64,000 bases of DNA. Source: Shinella yambaruensis (GTDB taxonomy: Bacteria > Pseudomonadota > Alphaproteobacteria > Rhizobiales > Rhizobiaceae). The translations under genes and the position numbers were made by a program. Numbering within the stretch: position 1 is the stretch's first letter; each line of letters starts with the position of its first letter. The stretch lies in the NCBI RefSeq assembly GCF_022899355.1, contig NZ_JALJCK010000011.1:1-64000 (forward strand), given 5' to 3'. Of the stretch, positions 1 through 10,113 are shown piece by piece. Below the pieces are notes generated by a model. That model did no database searches. It was not told the origin of the DNA and saw only the letters and a list, made by a program, of their open reading frames with translations.

Positions 1-77
<77 letters not shown>

Positions 78-723
78 GTCACATTTGATTTTACTTAGTA
101 ATCTCCTCTCTGGGGCAGCCCTACCCACAATCTACACATGCCAGAATGGCCGAAAAACCAGGGCCAGGTGGAGATAGCCGGCTGAAGAAATATTCTTCGT
201 CGCCGGCGATTACCGCTTTCCCTTCCGCCCTTTCCGAATAGGGCCATTTCCCTTCATTCCGTTCCCTTCGGCCTTTTCCGCCTTTCTGCTTTTGCCGTTT
301 GTGCAGCGGCTCCGGAAGAAACCGGCTCATCATGGTCCAGCGCCGTGGCTTGATCTGCCGCAGTGATTCAGCGGCGGGACGCCAACGAGCAGCCATCCGG
401 GCAAGGCATGCAAGGGCTGCCACCGGCGCAAACGCCGCGGTTCTCGGCCGATTGGATGCCGCAACAGCTGGCCTCTTGCACGATCCGGAGTCGGAAGAGG
501 TGTCCCATTGAACGACAAAAGGGGGCCGCTAGCTGACGGGCAGCTTTGAGTTGGCATCACGCGGGGAACTGCCCATCTTCATCTGGTGCGAACTCGTGCT
601 TCTGGCGCGCAATCCAAGGACCGGCAGTGTGCGCTCTCACGACGTCCGGCGGTTGAGGTTATTTCCCTTTACCGGCCACCCGCACGTGCGGTACCGAGTA
701 CTTGACTGCACAGGTGCGGACAG
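78..723. other. Gene-free stretch between tRNA and first island gene
   Basis: About 650 bp. Short open frames exist on both strands, but none has a convincing ribosome site, family signature or protein-like composition. It presumably holds the promoter of the following large gene and possibly decayed DNA. Nothing specific can be supported. Confidence 0.6.
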
Positions 724-3700
724 ATGCTGGACTTCACTAAAATTATATCAGGCGTTGCTGGGCAACGCGACACCTTCGAGGAGCTGGTGTGTCAGGTCGC
801 GCGGCGCGTTCCGCCACCCGGATACGCCGAGTTTCGGCGTATCCACGGCGCCGGCGGGGATGGCGGGGTCGAGGCGGTATGGATTCTTACGACCGGGGAT
901 GAACACGGATATCAGGCAAAATTCTATACTAAATCGGGTGATGTCGATTGGAGTGCGATTGACAATTCGGTTGCTACTGCTCTCGCCACCCATCCCAGGC
1001 TGACCACGATGATCATCGCGATTGCCTGCGCGCTTACCGGCCGCACGCAGCGGGTGACCAAAAAGGGCCAGCCGCAGGCAAATGGCTGGGACGCGTGGGA
1101 TCAGCATAAGGCAAGATGGGAGGCATCGGCAAAAGCGCTCGGACGGAACGTCGCCTTCGTGCCTTGGACGGCGCCTGATCTGGAGGAGATGCTTACCCGT
1201 GTTGAGACGACCGGGCTGACAGCCTATTGGTTCGGCGGGATTGAGCTTTCGCCAGAATGGCTTGCACGGCAGTGCCAGCGTACCGTGGCAGCGCTCGAAG
1301 AACGTTATCATCCAGAGGATCATGTCGATGTCTCTACCTCGCAGGTATTCGACGGACTGCTCCGCAATTTGCCGTTCCGTACTATGCTTCGGCGTGCGCG
1401 CGAGGACGTGCTCGAGAACGGTCGGCTTGGCGCTACGCCTGAGAGCCTGCTCGATGCCGAAAAGCAGAAGCTAACCACAATCGCTGAGAAAATCCGGAAG
1501 TTTGATGAAGCGACGGCTATTCTGGAGCTAAATACCGATAGCGCCTTCGACTACACGAATTGGAGGGACCAAGCGGTCGATCTGCGTAAGCGCGTCTTTG
1601 AAGTGATTCAAGCTGTTAACGAAATCGCTCGCGCAGCAAAAGCCAAGCGGCCGTCAACAAGCGGCCCGCACATGGTTGACGAGGATCGCGAGTGGCCCAG
1701 CGTCGACTATTTTATAGAGGCCCTGCGCAAGCTGCAGTCGTCACTGGGGCAATTTCTCGAGGCCGTCGATTCACCCGGCAGTCTAAGCGACCAGTGCCGC
1801 TTCGCGCTGCTCGATGGCCGCGCCGGGTCCGGAAAATCGCACCTTATCGCTTCTCAGGTGGAGCGTGCACTTGGCGAAAACGCACCTGCCTTGTTCTTGC
1901 TCGGCACTGATTTCACCCTGCACGGCACGATCGAGAACCAGATGATCGCGCACTTCGAGCTTGGCGGGAGCAAATTCGATCAGTTCCTCGGCGCGCTAAA
2001 CGCGCGCGCCGAAGCCCTCGGGAAGCGTGCCCTGATCGCGATCGACGCCGTCAACGAAGGTGCCGGCGTACAGTTGTGGCGCAGCGCCCTACAGGGTTTG
2101 GCGCAACGTATCCTCGCCTATCCCCGTCTTGCCCTGTGCGTTTCGTGCCGACGAGAATACGTCGACCATCTCGTGACACCAGCGGTCAATGCGATCGCGA
2201 CACGCGCCGAAGTCACCGGCTTCGAGACGCCAGAGGAGATCGAGGCGGCAGCAAGGGTGTACATGGACAGGCGCGGAATAGTGCGTCCGGCTACGCCCTG
2301 GCTCAACCCTGAATTTTCAAACCCGTTGTTCCTCCGTACGGCGTGCCTCGCGATCGAACGAGATGGCCGCACTACCTTCCCACGTGGTATGCGGGGGACC
2401 AGCGAGGTCCTCAACTTTTTGCTCGATTCCACCGGGCGTCATCTCGGCACAAGCTATGACGGCGCCGATACGCTGGTCGGGCCAGTAAGACGTGCGCTGC
2501 TTGCCCTGGCCGGCGCAATGGCGTCGGACCAACGGGACTACATCACGCGCGGGCGAGCCCATACCCTAGTTGAAGCGGTTTTTCAGGGATTCGCACCCCC
2601 GCCAAGCAAGACGTGGCTGGAGTTGCTGCGATTCCGTGGTCTGCTGCGATACGATCCCAATCCGGCGCACGATCCCGCAGATCCTCTGTCCGATCAGGAC
2701 GATGTTCTGCGAATCTCATTCCAACGCTTCCAGGATCATCTCGTCGCGAATGCACTTCTGCAGCATGTGGCTGATCCCGCGGGTCTGTTCGACGCGGGTG
2801 GAAGCCTCTCATTCGTTCTTGGCAAGCATGGCGTGCAATGGGAGTGGCGAGGGCTATTCTATGCGCTGTTTCTGCATTTCGCCGATCGCTATCAAGTCGA
2901 ACTAGTCGACCTGCTACCCGGTGGCGCCGATGCATGGTGGGATCAATGGCCGGTCCAGGACGCCTATATTGACAGCATACGCTGGCGCACCGTGGGAGCG
3001 TTCAGTGATCGGACGCTGGAACTGCTCAATCGGCTCGATTGCCATGACGAGAACATCATCGCGTTGCTCATCGAGTTGGCAGTGGTCGAGAATCACCCAT
3101 GGAATGCGGAACTCCTTGATCGCAATCTTGCGTGCCGCAAGCTTCCTCACAGGGATGCTTTCTGGACTCGGCGGATCAATACCGCGCATAACGATGCCGG
3201 CCATCCGCTAACGCGCCTGATTAACTGGTGCCTCAACCTTGGCATCGGTCGCGCCGAGGACGGAACTCTCGGCTTGGCATTGGTCTTGCTGGCTTGGGCC
3301 TGCACCTCAAGCAGTGCGAACGTGCGCGATACCGCAAGCAAGGCGATGATTCACATCTTCCTTGAGCGCCCGGCGCTAATCGAGCCGCTGTTCATTCGCT
3401 TCGCAACTTGCGACGATCCCTATGTTGTCGAGCGGTTGTTCGGCGCGCTCTACGGCGCAAGTCTGCGCACTCCCGACCCGGCGCGCCTTGCCGGGTATGC
3501 GATAACCGCTTGGCGTCATGCCTTTGGCTGCGGCCAACCCCCGGTACATATCCTGACGCGCGACTATGCGCGCGGTGTCATCGAGCTATCGGCGAGTGCC
3601 GGCGGCCTCGATCCATCCATCGATCTTGTTCGCTGCCGCCCCCCATATGGTACCAAGGCACCGGCGTTCAATTTAACTGAGGCCAAAGTAGAGGCGCGCG

Positions 3701-5262
3701 CAAAACGCGTCGGAGCCGACTCAATCCTGCGATCCTGTTATAAGGGGCTGGCCGATTTCGGCAGATATACGCTCCAATATCGAGTCGAACGCTTCGCGGC
3801 CGCGCCGCTAAAGGGCCCTCGCCCGTTGACATCTGCGGAGACTGGCCAAGCATTTCTTGAAGATGTATCGCGGGGCCGCCCCGATATTGCCAAGGCGTTC
3901 GAGGCACTGCGCGATGCGCATCGCCTCAAGCGTATCTCGTTCGACGCCGACACGTTCAAGATGACTGTTCCAGCGTCAGATCGCAAACGCATAGAAGTCG
4001 CCGAGGAGACATTGCTAGCGTTGCTCACGGCTACACAGGCACGGCGTTACGCGTCCGACGCCAAACGTTGGGCGGCAAACGAAACGGACCATGCCTGGAT
4101 CATGCCCGGTAAGGGTTTGGGAAAGCAAGTTGATGCGCATCGCGCAAAGCTCTGGGTGGCCAATCGCGCAATCGCCCTGGGTTGGACAGAAGCAATTTTC
4201 CCGCGCGATCATACCAGTGGCGAGGGACAGGGTGATCGCGGACGGGTTGAGCGGATCGGCAAGAAGTATCAGCGCATCGCGATGATGGAGTTGCTAGCTC
4301 GACTCGCAGACAATAATTGGCTGAAACCCGACTGGGGTTCGCTCGCCAAGACCTACTCTGATCCCCTTGACGTTGAGTTCATCCGCGACATCGAGCCGTC
4401 TGTCCTGCCCGGTGATAACGAGATGCGGCCGGCAGCAGGGATGCCGGATGTGCCCCTATTGCGTTGTCCCGACCTCGCAGCCGGCGAACGCGAGGCTTGG
4501 GTTCTCGACCCCGAACTTGCACCGCAAAGGCTCGCGTTGGCGTTGGGAGCGGATCTAGGTAGCGGCGATTGGCTTACGCTCTATCGCTACGCCTCGCACG
4601 ATGTCGAAGCTCCGCGTCGCAAGGGATCTTGGGATGTTTCCTGGGAGCAAAGCGATTTTCACTTCATTGCCATGTTGTTGATGCCGCCAAGGACGCGGGA
4701 GCGGTTCGTTGAGGAGACCGAAAAGCACCGGGATGATTTTCACGAATGGCTGCCTGGCAACGTCACCGATGGCCCATACATTGGCGAGCTTGGCCGGCGA
4801 GCCACGTGGCGAAGCGACCCTTGGTCGACACTTGATGCCCGAGGCCGCAACACAGATCGCAGCTACGGGGTAATCAAGCCGACCATCGGTTACCAATGGG
4901 AAAGCCATCTTGACGAAAGTCTAGGCAACGGCTTTTCCCGGCAGGTGCCGATCCCCTGGCTGATCACGGCGCTGGGGTTGCGTCCTGACATCGAAAATGT
5001 CGGTGTTTACGCGGACAGCCAAGGACTGCCGATTATCGTCAGCGGCAGAGATGACCGTCATAGCTATATTCTGGTGCGTCGCGCCGCGTTGCTCGCTATG
5101 GCACGCCGGAACGAAGTCGAGCCGGTCTGGACGGTAATTGGCGAAAGATCCGCGCGTACGGAAGGCAACAAGCGGACATCCGATGTTCGCGTGCGCTACA
5201 ATGGGTCGCTTTGGCTGGACGCGGACATTGCAGTTCTACGGCACTGGTCTCGATCGGATTAG
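724..5262 (+). CDS. Large P-loop NTPase with N-terminal PD-(D/E)XK-like nuclease, candidate antiphage protein
   Basis: 1512 residues, soluble. The N-terminus has a Mrr-like nuclease pattern: Glu20 in the first helix, GGDGGVE with Asp46, and YQAK with Gln64 and Lys66. A segment around residues 145-175 (PDLEEML to YWFGG) closes this module. A Walker A GRAGSGKS lies at 365-372 and a Walker B-like strand LIAIDAVNE ends near 445. About 1000 helical residues follow, without a repeat that I recognise. Nuclease, STAND-like NTPase and long sensor is the plan of Avs-type antiphage proteins, but I cannot assign a known Avs class. The gene stands alone at the island edge and faces another giant gene. Defence is inferred; nuclease and NTPase motifs are seen. 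Confidence 0.75.
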   Translation: MLDFTKIISGVAGQRDTFEELVCQVARRVPPPGYAEFRRIHGAGGDGGVEAVWILTTGDEHGYQAKFYTKSGDVDWSAIDNSVATALATHPRLTTMIIAIACALTGRTQRVTKKGQPQANGWDAWDQHKARWEASAKALGRNVAFVPWTAPDLEEMLTRVETTGLTAYWFGGIELSPEWLARQCQRTVAALEERYHPEDHVDVSTSQVFDGLLRNLPFRTMLRRAREDVLENGRLGATPESLLDAEKQKLTTIAEKIRKFDEATAILELNTDSAFDYTNWRDQAVDLRKRVFEVIQAVNEIARAAKAKRPSTSGPHMVDEDREWPSVDYFIEALRKLQSSLGQFLEAVDSPGSLSDQCRFALLDGRAGSGKSHLIASQVERALGENAPALFLLGTDFTLHGTIENQMIAHFELGGSKFDQFLGALNARAEALGKRALIAIDAVNEGAGVQLWRSALQGLAQRILAYPRLALCVSCRREYVDHLVTPAVNAIATRAEVTGFETPEEIEAAARVYMDRRGIVRPATPWLNPEFSNPLFLRTACLAIERDGRTTFPRGMRGTSEVLNFLLDSTGRHLGTSYDGADTLVGPVRRALLALAGAMASDQRDYITRGRAHTLVEAVFQGFAPPPSKTWLELLRFRGLLRYDPNPAHDPADPLSDQDDVLRISFQRFQDHLVANALLQHVADPAGLFDAGGSLSFVLGKHGVQWEWRGLFYALFLHFADRYQVELVDLLPGGADAWWDQWPVQDAYIDSIRWRTVGAFSDRTLELLNRLDCHDENIIALLIELAVVENHPWNAELLDRNLACRKLPHRDAFWTRRINTAHNDAGHPLTRLINWCLNLGIGRAEDGTLGLALVLLAWACTSSSANVRDTASKAMIHIFLERPALIEPLFIRFATCDDPYVVERLFGALYGASLRTPDPARLAGYAITAWRHAFGCGQPPVHILTRDYARGVIELSASAGGLDPSIDLVRCRPPYGTKAPAFNLTEAKVEARAKRVGADSILRSCYKGLADFGRYTLQYRVERFAAAPLKGPRPLTSAETGQAFLEDVSRGRPDIAKAFEALRDAHRLKRISFDADTFKMTVPASDRKRIEVAEETLLALLTATQARRYASDAKRWAANETDHAWIMPGKGLGKQVDAHRAKLWVANRAIALGWTEAIFPRDHTSGEGQGDRGRVERIGKKYQRIAMMELLARLADNNWLKPDWGSLAKTYSDPLDVEFIRDIEPSVLPGDNEMRPAAGMPDVPLLRCPDLAAGEREAWVLDPELAPQRLALALGADLGSGDWLTLYRYASHDVEAPRRKGSWDVSWEQSDFHFIAMLLMPPRTRERFVEETEKHRDDFHEWLPGNVTDGPYIGELGRRATWRSDPWSTLDARGRNTDRSYGVIKPTIGYQWESHLDESLGNGFSRQVPIPWLITALGLRPDIENVGVYADSQGLPIIVSGRDDRHSYILVRRAALLAMARRNEVEPVWTVIGERSARTEGNKRTSDVRVRYNGSLWLDADIAVLRHWSRSD

Positions 5263-5875
5263 CCAATGCCCGCGCCGGGAATCCGGTTTATGAAATCGAA
5301 CCGACATTAGCGTTTGAGCAATCAACAACGACACACAGCGCTGTATCGAAGCCGCTAATCCGTCAGCAAGACAGAGCGCGGGTGGCGAGAATGGACGGTT
5401 CCTGTCCAAATGTAGCCCTCCTTCGTAGGAAACTTGCGGCCTGTCTCCTTGTAGTAAACGGCAAAATTCGTGCTGTTGAAGGATATCTTGATCAGTCTTC
5501 TTTTGAGAAGACACCGTCACAGGAGCGACGGCCGATTAGCAGGCGCTTAGCTGCTCTCTGTCGAGGCGCGGCCCCGCTCGGCGCGAGGCCGCACATTCTC
5601 AGATCTCTGTATGCTCTGCCAGTTCCAGCGCATCTTCTATGTCGACCCCGAGGTATACCCATTGTGGTTCTCCTTAGGCCACCATTGGCCATTGGAAGAA
5701 CGAGCAGGTTCTAGGTTTCCAGGATGGGGGCCGGTGCCAGACCTTCCGCTATTGGGCAGATTTAGCCAGAAGCGGACATATCGCTTATGAAATGTAAGAT
5801 CGGAAGTGGCCCTTTTCGGCCCTCATGTCCGCCCAATTGAGGACGATTTCTGGTACCGTCAACTGGCATATTAGG
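5263..5875. other. Gene-free stretch between two convergent large genes
   Basis: About 610 bp between the 3' ends of the two giant genes. Small open frames here lack ribosome sites and recognisable products. It may be a scar of decayed mobile DNA. I see no clear terminator with a T run. Confidence 0.5.
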
Positions 5876-8800
5876 TTAGTGACGGAGGCGTCGACGGATA
5901 CCCGCTTCATTGTCTTCCCGGTCGGCTTCGTGCTGGTAGGTGTTCACCATCCCCATCAACAATGTCGACGACACGAACGGATGGCTGAACTGGATTGCCT
6001 CGGCCCATTTGCGGTACTTATCCGCCAGCTCGCGTTCCTGACCGCCGCCTTCACCGCGCCAGTGAACGCCGCGTGCATTGTAAAGGCCGGTGTGCGCTCC
6101 GCGCGAAATTTCCTCGGACTGCAGTTCTTCCATAACATCGCGAACAGGCTCGCACGGCCAGTTCCCGTCAGCGTCGGCGGGAGCACTTGAAAACAGCTTG
6201 CCAAGGCAGATGTCACACACCGCCATCCGGTCTAGTTCAGCCGCAAGTTTGCGCACCTCGCTTACCCACTTTGCGAGGTTCTCCTTTTTAAGCACACCCT
6301 TTTTGTCGTGTCCCGGTATCCGCTCGATGCCTTCAAGTAGGCGATACCCACGCGTCGCCAAGTCTTTTCGTCCCTCGGGCGTGCGGAATTTCTCCGGGTC
6401 TTCCTGACCGTCGTTCCGGCGGTACGCCCAGACAAGCGCCTGCACATACATCTCCGGGTGTGTTTCAATGTAACGCTCAAGGTTCGGGATGTGCTGTGTT
6501 TCGTTGCCAAAGGCGCGGGACAAGACCTCGATATACGCGAACTCCAGCCCTGCCTTTTCCTCGAGCGTGACGTCGGCATTGCGATCCAGCAGTGAGAACG
6601 CGGTCTTGATGTCGTATTCTTGCAACTGATACTCGCCCGACTTGTCCTTGCCGTCCTTGGCTATGCCAGAGAGCATCCGATACAGGAGATTCGGGCTGAT
6701 CGCCTCAAGCTTGAAGTGCACGGCGGCAAAAGCAGCGCGTGGCCTTTCCACCTTCAGCATACGCTCAACGGCTTCGTTGTTCTCCCCCTCAGGCTCGAAG
6801 ATCCATTCCGGGTTTACGTCCTGCCAGTAGCCCTGGCGTCCGGCCTCGGAAAGCGCATCGACAATTGCCCACGTTCCCGAATTGAAAGGTGACAGCAGCA
6901 AGAGCCTGAGCATGTCGCCCTCCGATAGCAATGACCTGACCGTCGCGAAAAAGGCAGCCCGGTCTTCGACCGTCATGGCGCGCAACGCGCCGAAAATCAG
7001 GTTCTTCCTCTCGGCCGATAAGTCGTTTGATCCCGGCTGAAGCGCCTCCACAATCAACTTGGTCTTCTCGTCGCTGCCGAGGACGCTGCGGATCAGATGC
7101 CACCCGATCTGACTTTGCGCCTTCCCCTGTTCCGCAAGCGCGAATATACCATCCATACCCTGCTCGGTGAAAACCTCCTTCAAGGCGGCTACACGCAGTT
7201 GTTCGACACGCTCCTCGCGCTTGCGAAAATCCAGCTCATCATCATCCAGTTCATCGGCAAATTCCTCGACCCATGACTGGCGGAAAAGCCATTCATGTTT
7301 GTTGGCAAGGTCGGTCGGCTCCATCGCTGCATAGACAGCCTTTGCCGTCTTGGTCAGTGTCGCGAAATCTTTATCCTTGGCTCTCCTGCGACCACGGTGG
7401 GACAAGACCGTGACCCGGATTTTTTCGCGCACCTTCGCAATGTCCGGATCGGACGCGCTCCCCTTCCATGCCTCAATGAGCCTCCAGACACGCTCCTGAT
7501 CCTTATCCGCAAGGCCATGTAGCCGATCAACGAGGTCGCACAGCATATCTGCCGTATAGGTCGGGCGGGTAAGCGACACCTCGACCATCTCGCGAACGAA
7601 CGCGTGAATGGGTCCCATGAACTTGAACGGCTCACCAAAACCGTAGCCGTCAGGACGCCATTTTGGCTTGTGGCTGTAATCGCCTACGCTGTTGCCGTAA
7701 TGGCCGAACTGGTCGACGCAAACCTTCCAACCAACCGACGGAAACTTCTCCAACAGTGACATTAGCGCTTTCAGGCGCTGATCGTGGTCGGCCGCGGTCT
7801 GGGGCATCCATGCGCGAAAGATTGTTGCCAGCGACGCGATCGGCTTATTCCCATGATTGTCGTTGATTTCAACGCAAGCCAGTCGGCCAAGGATCAAGAC
7901 CGCGCGCGCCAATGTTGTTGGGTTCCAAGCCAACCCTTCCAACGCCCACAGCAGCCCGACGCGCGAACTATGGAATCCGAACAATCCCGCCTCGATCGGC
8001 TTGAGGATCGATATCGACGCCGGCTGTTCCGTCTTCAGGTCACGCTCAAAAATCTTCAGGAACGTGTCAGGGGCAGCTTCCGCATATACGGGAAGGTCGC
8101 GCTCGTTGGCTTCGATCTTCCGCGTCGAAAGCGGCTCCAGCAGCTCCGTCACAAGCCTTGATGCAGCGACTTCGCCGTCGAAGCCGAGGCGCGTCTTGAA
8201 CAGGTGATTGCCATGAACGGCCAGCAACACCAATGTCTCCGAAATACCCTCGCGCAGTGCCCCCGAAAACTCCCGCTGCTTTCCATGCGACGCCGCCGCC
8301 CAACGCTCTTTTTCAGGTAGATCGAGCGCCGGATCGTCCTCACCCAATACCACCTTGGCCAAGTCGAGGTACCGCTTAAGGTCGGCGTGGGTGATCGCCT
8401 TGGCGATCGCAAACAGCGCATCAATTTTTGAAATGACCCCGCGATAGCCTCCGATGGACCACACCGGCGCGTCGTTGAGTGCCAGCAGTTCCTGAATGCG
8501 ACGCTCCAGTTCTTCGTAAGGTACGTCCCCTGCCAGCAGGCTTAGGGCAATCCGGTCTGACTCGTTGTCGGCATTCCATGCCCCGACGAGCATAAGCGGC
8601 ACCAACGAAGACGCGATCTTATTGTCCGCAGCCCATTCCGGCGTTCGGACGGCTTCAACATTGGACAACTGACGCCGAAGGACCGTTAGCGAACGGCCGG
8701 AAGCATTTGCGTGTTTCGTAATGTCGTCGCGGTCATACCCCATCGCTTCCAGCCCTACGCGGAATGCCTCGTAGCCAAGCGGCTCAAGGATGATGTGCGG

Positions 8801-9973
8801 TTCCGAATTCGTGGCGTTGCGCGGATAAAGCACGATCGATCGAAGTGAATTGGAATACGGTCCCAGCTCGCGCTCTACGTCGCGCGAATGAATGACCGCA
8901 ATGAAGTGCTTCGACCCCTGCGCTAGCTTGGGCAAAACACCGACCTGATCGAACACTAGCGCGCGATCCCGACCCTCGGTCAGCTCGGGATCGGAAAACA
9001 ACTGACTCAAAAAGGCCAGCGCCTCTTCCACGGAGTCGCCGGCGATAACCATCGGCTCCGACGCAGGCCGGGCAAGGAAGCCCTTGAATTTATCCCGCGC
9101 GATATCGATCGCAGTTTTAAACAGACTGCCATCCAGCGCAGGTTTCGCGACATTGGCCCAATCACTCCAACATTTGTCCAGCGACCGGACACCTTGCGAT
9201 GGGCGCTCAGTTTCGTTGGCAAACCATGCCTGACCAGCAAGCGACTGCTCCATCCATTGCTCAAGATCGCTTGCGTCGTAGGCACGGACATCCTTCCACT
9301 GCTTTTTGGCCTTCATGTCCGCGATCCATTTCGCTTTGCCCGGCCACCTGCGGGGCGCGACGAAAACAAACGTGATCTGATCGCGGTCAGCTTTTCGCTT
9401 GTAGGCCTTAACGCTCTTGGCGAAGTCGCCGTCGGCTTTGGCCTTCGGGTCCTCGTTGATGCCGAACTCCCAACCCGTGGCTCCAGCCGGAATCCACGGC
9501 GTTCCATCCTTCGCCTCCGTCCAACCATCCCAGCCGGCGCGCTCGGCATCGTCGTTGCCGGGGAAATCGACCTTTTCGAGCCCGATCCCCGTGGAATTCA
9601 CCAACGTTCTCAGAAAGACCGATAGTCGCGCTCTTGCTGGAATGTTGTGATCGACCCAATCGGTGACATCGTTGGCCTTGAAGCTCAGGAACGGGGGCAC
9701 ATATGCCTTGGCACTCGTTGGCGCCGACTTCGTTTTCGTTCCGTGCGCGTCAAAGGCAGCCTGCATCTCTAGAAGTATCGCGGCAGGCATTCCAAATGCC
9801 GTCTCGATCCGCGCCGCCATATCGGGGGTGGTCGACACTTTCCCGTTCAGGAAATTCGATACGCCAGGACGGCTGATGCCGATGAGTTTCGCAGCGTCGG
9901 TAACGCTGATCTTGCGGGGCGTCAAATATGTCGTTCGGACGTGCTGTCCGGGATGGATGGGCTCATCGGCCAT
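5876..9973 (-). CDS. Giant protein with HigA-like HTH fused to nuclease-like module and long helical region
   Basis: 1365 residues, soluble. Residues 1-75 are a Xre/HigA-type helix-turn-helix (DAAKLIGISRPGVSNFLNGK, then an MAARIETAFG-type helix). Residues 145-252 carry WDG (148-150), PAGATGWEFG (162-171), the strand TFVFVAPRRW (201-210) and YDASDLEQW to WF (232-251). This recalls restriction-endonuclease-like modules at the N-terminus of large defence proteins, and the DLE-to-WF segment resembles that of the neighbouring NTPase. No Walker A motif is visible. The C-terminal 1000 residues are helical and unassigned. The start has an AAGG ribosome site 8 bp upstream. An operator-like palindrome covers the promoter, so autoregulation by its own HTH is likely. 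Function unproven; defence is an inference. Confidence 0.72.
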   Translation of the reverse strand: MADEPIHPGQHVRTTYLTPRKISVTDAAKLIGISRPGVSNFLNGKVSTTPDMAARIETAFGMPAAILLEMQAAFDAHGTKTKSAPTSAKAYVPPFLSFKANDVTDWVDHNIPARARLSVFLRTLVNSTGIGLEKVDFPGNDDAERAGWDGWTEAKDGTPWIPAGATGWEFGINEDPKAKADGDFAKSVKAYKRKADRDQITFVFVAPRRWPGKAKWIADMKAKKQWKDVRAYDASDLEQWMEQSLAGQAWFANETERPSQGVRSLDKCWSDWANVAKPALDGSLFKTAIDIARDKFKGFLARPASEPMVIAGDSVEEALAFLSQLFSDPELTEGRDRALVFDQVGVLPKLAQGSKHFIAVIHSRDVERELGPYSNSLRSIVLYPRNATNSEPHIILEPLGYEAFRVGLEAMGYDRDDITKHANASGRSLTVLRRQLSNVEAVRTPEWAADNKIASSLVPLMLVGAWNADNESDRIALSLLAGDVPYEELERRIQELLALNDAPVWSIGGYRGVISKIDALFAIAKAITHADLKRYLDLAKVVLGEDDPALDLPEKERWAAASHGKQREFSGALREGISETLVLLAVHGNHLFKTRLGFDGEVAASRLVTELLEPLSTRKIEANERDLPVYAEAAPDTFLKIFERDLKTEQPASISILKPIEAGLFGFHSSRVGLLWALEGLAWNPTTLARAVLILGRLACVEINDNHGNKPIASLATIFRAWMPQTAADHDQRLKALMSLLEKFPSVGWKVCVDQFGHYGNSVGDYSHKPKWRPDGYGFGEPFKFMGPIHAFVREMVEVSLTRPTYTADMLCDLVDRLHGLADKDQERVWRLIEAWKGSASDPDIAKVREKIRVTVLSHRGRRRAKDKDFATLTKTAKAVYAAMEPTDLANKHEWLFRQSWVEEFADELDDDELDFRKREERVEQLRVAALKEVFTEQGMDGIFALAEQGKAQSQIGWHLIRSVLGSDEKTKLIVEALQPGSNDLSAERKNLIFGALRAMTVEDRAAFFATVRSLLSEGDMLRLLLLSPFNSGTWAIVDALSEAGRQGYWQDVNPEWIFEPEGENNEAVERMLKVERPRAAFAAVHFKLEAISPNLLYRMLSGIAKDGKDKSGEYQLQEYDIKTAFSLLDRNADVTLEEKAGLEFAYIEVLSRAFGNETQHIPNLERYIETHPEMYVQALVWAYRRNDGQEDPEKFRTPEGRKDLATRGYRLLEGIERIPGHDKKGVLKKENLAKWVSEVRKLAAELDRMAVCDICLGKLFSSAPADADGNWPCEPVRDVMEELQSEEISRGAHTGLYNARGVHWRGEGGGQERELADKYRKWAEAIQFSHPFVSSTLLMGMVNTYQHEADREDNEAGIRRRLRH

Positions 9974-10000
9974 GGGTGGCGCCTTCGAAAGCTTTAGCTA

Positions 10001-10029
10001 AACATAGTGAAATGTAATGTGTAATGCAA
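10001..10029 (-). promoter_or_regulatory. Promoter of the HTH-giant gene
   Basis: On the minus strand, TTGCAT (10029-10024) and TATGTT (10006-10001) are spaced by 17 bp and lie 28-56 bp before the start codon at 9973. The -35 box sits in the centre of the palindrome at 10013-10038. Confidence 0.5.
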
Positions 10030-10038
10030 CACTTTACA
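10013..10038. promoter_or_regulatory. Palindromic operator candidate over the -35 box
   Basis: Arms TGTAATGTGT (10013-10022) and ACACTTTACA (10029-10038) pair at 9 of 10 positions around a 6-bp centre. Overlap with the predicted -35 box suggests repression, most simply by the HTH at the N-terminus of the downstream product, as HigA-type antitoxins do. Confidence 0.55.
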
Positions 10039-10113
10039 AATAATTCTCGGAAGAAAAGCGCTAAATAGAACGAATCATGAACGATAGTTTCGAGCATAGG
10101 GCTTGAAAACTAC

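Noticed and set aside
299-560. Short frames on both strands between tRNA and first island gene
   Set aside because: No ribosome site, no family and no codon pattern that favours one frame.
5211-5714. Plus-strand 167-residue frame overlapping the end of the NTPase gene
   Set aside because: It starts inside the NTPase gene and continues into a spacer with no protein-like sequence.
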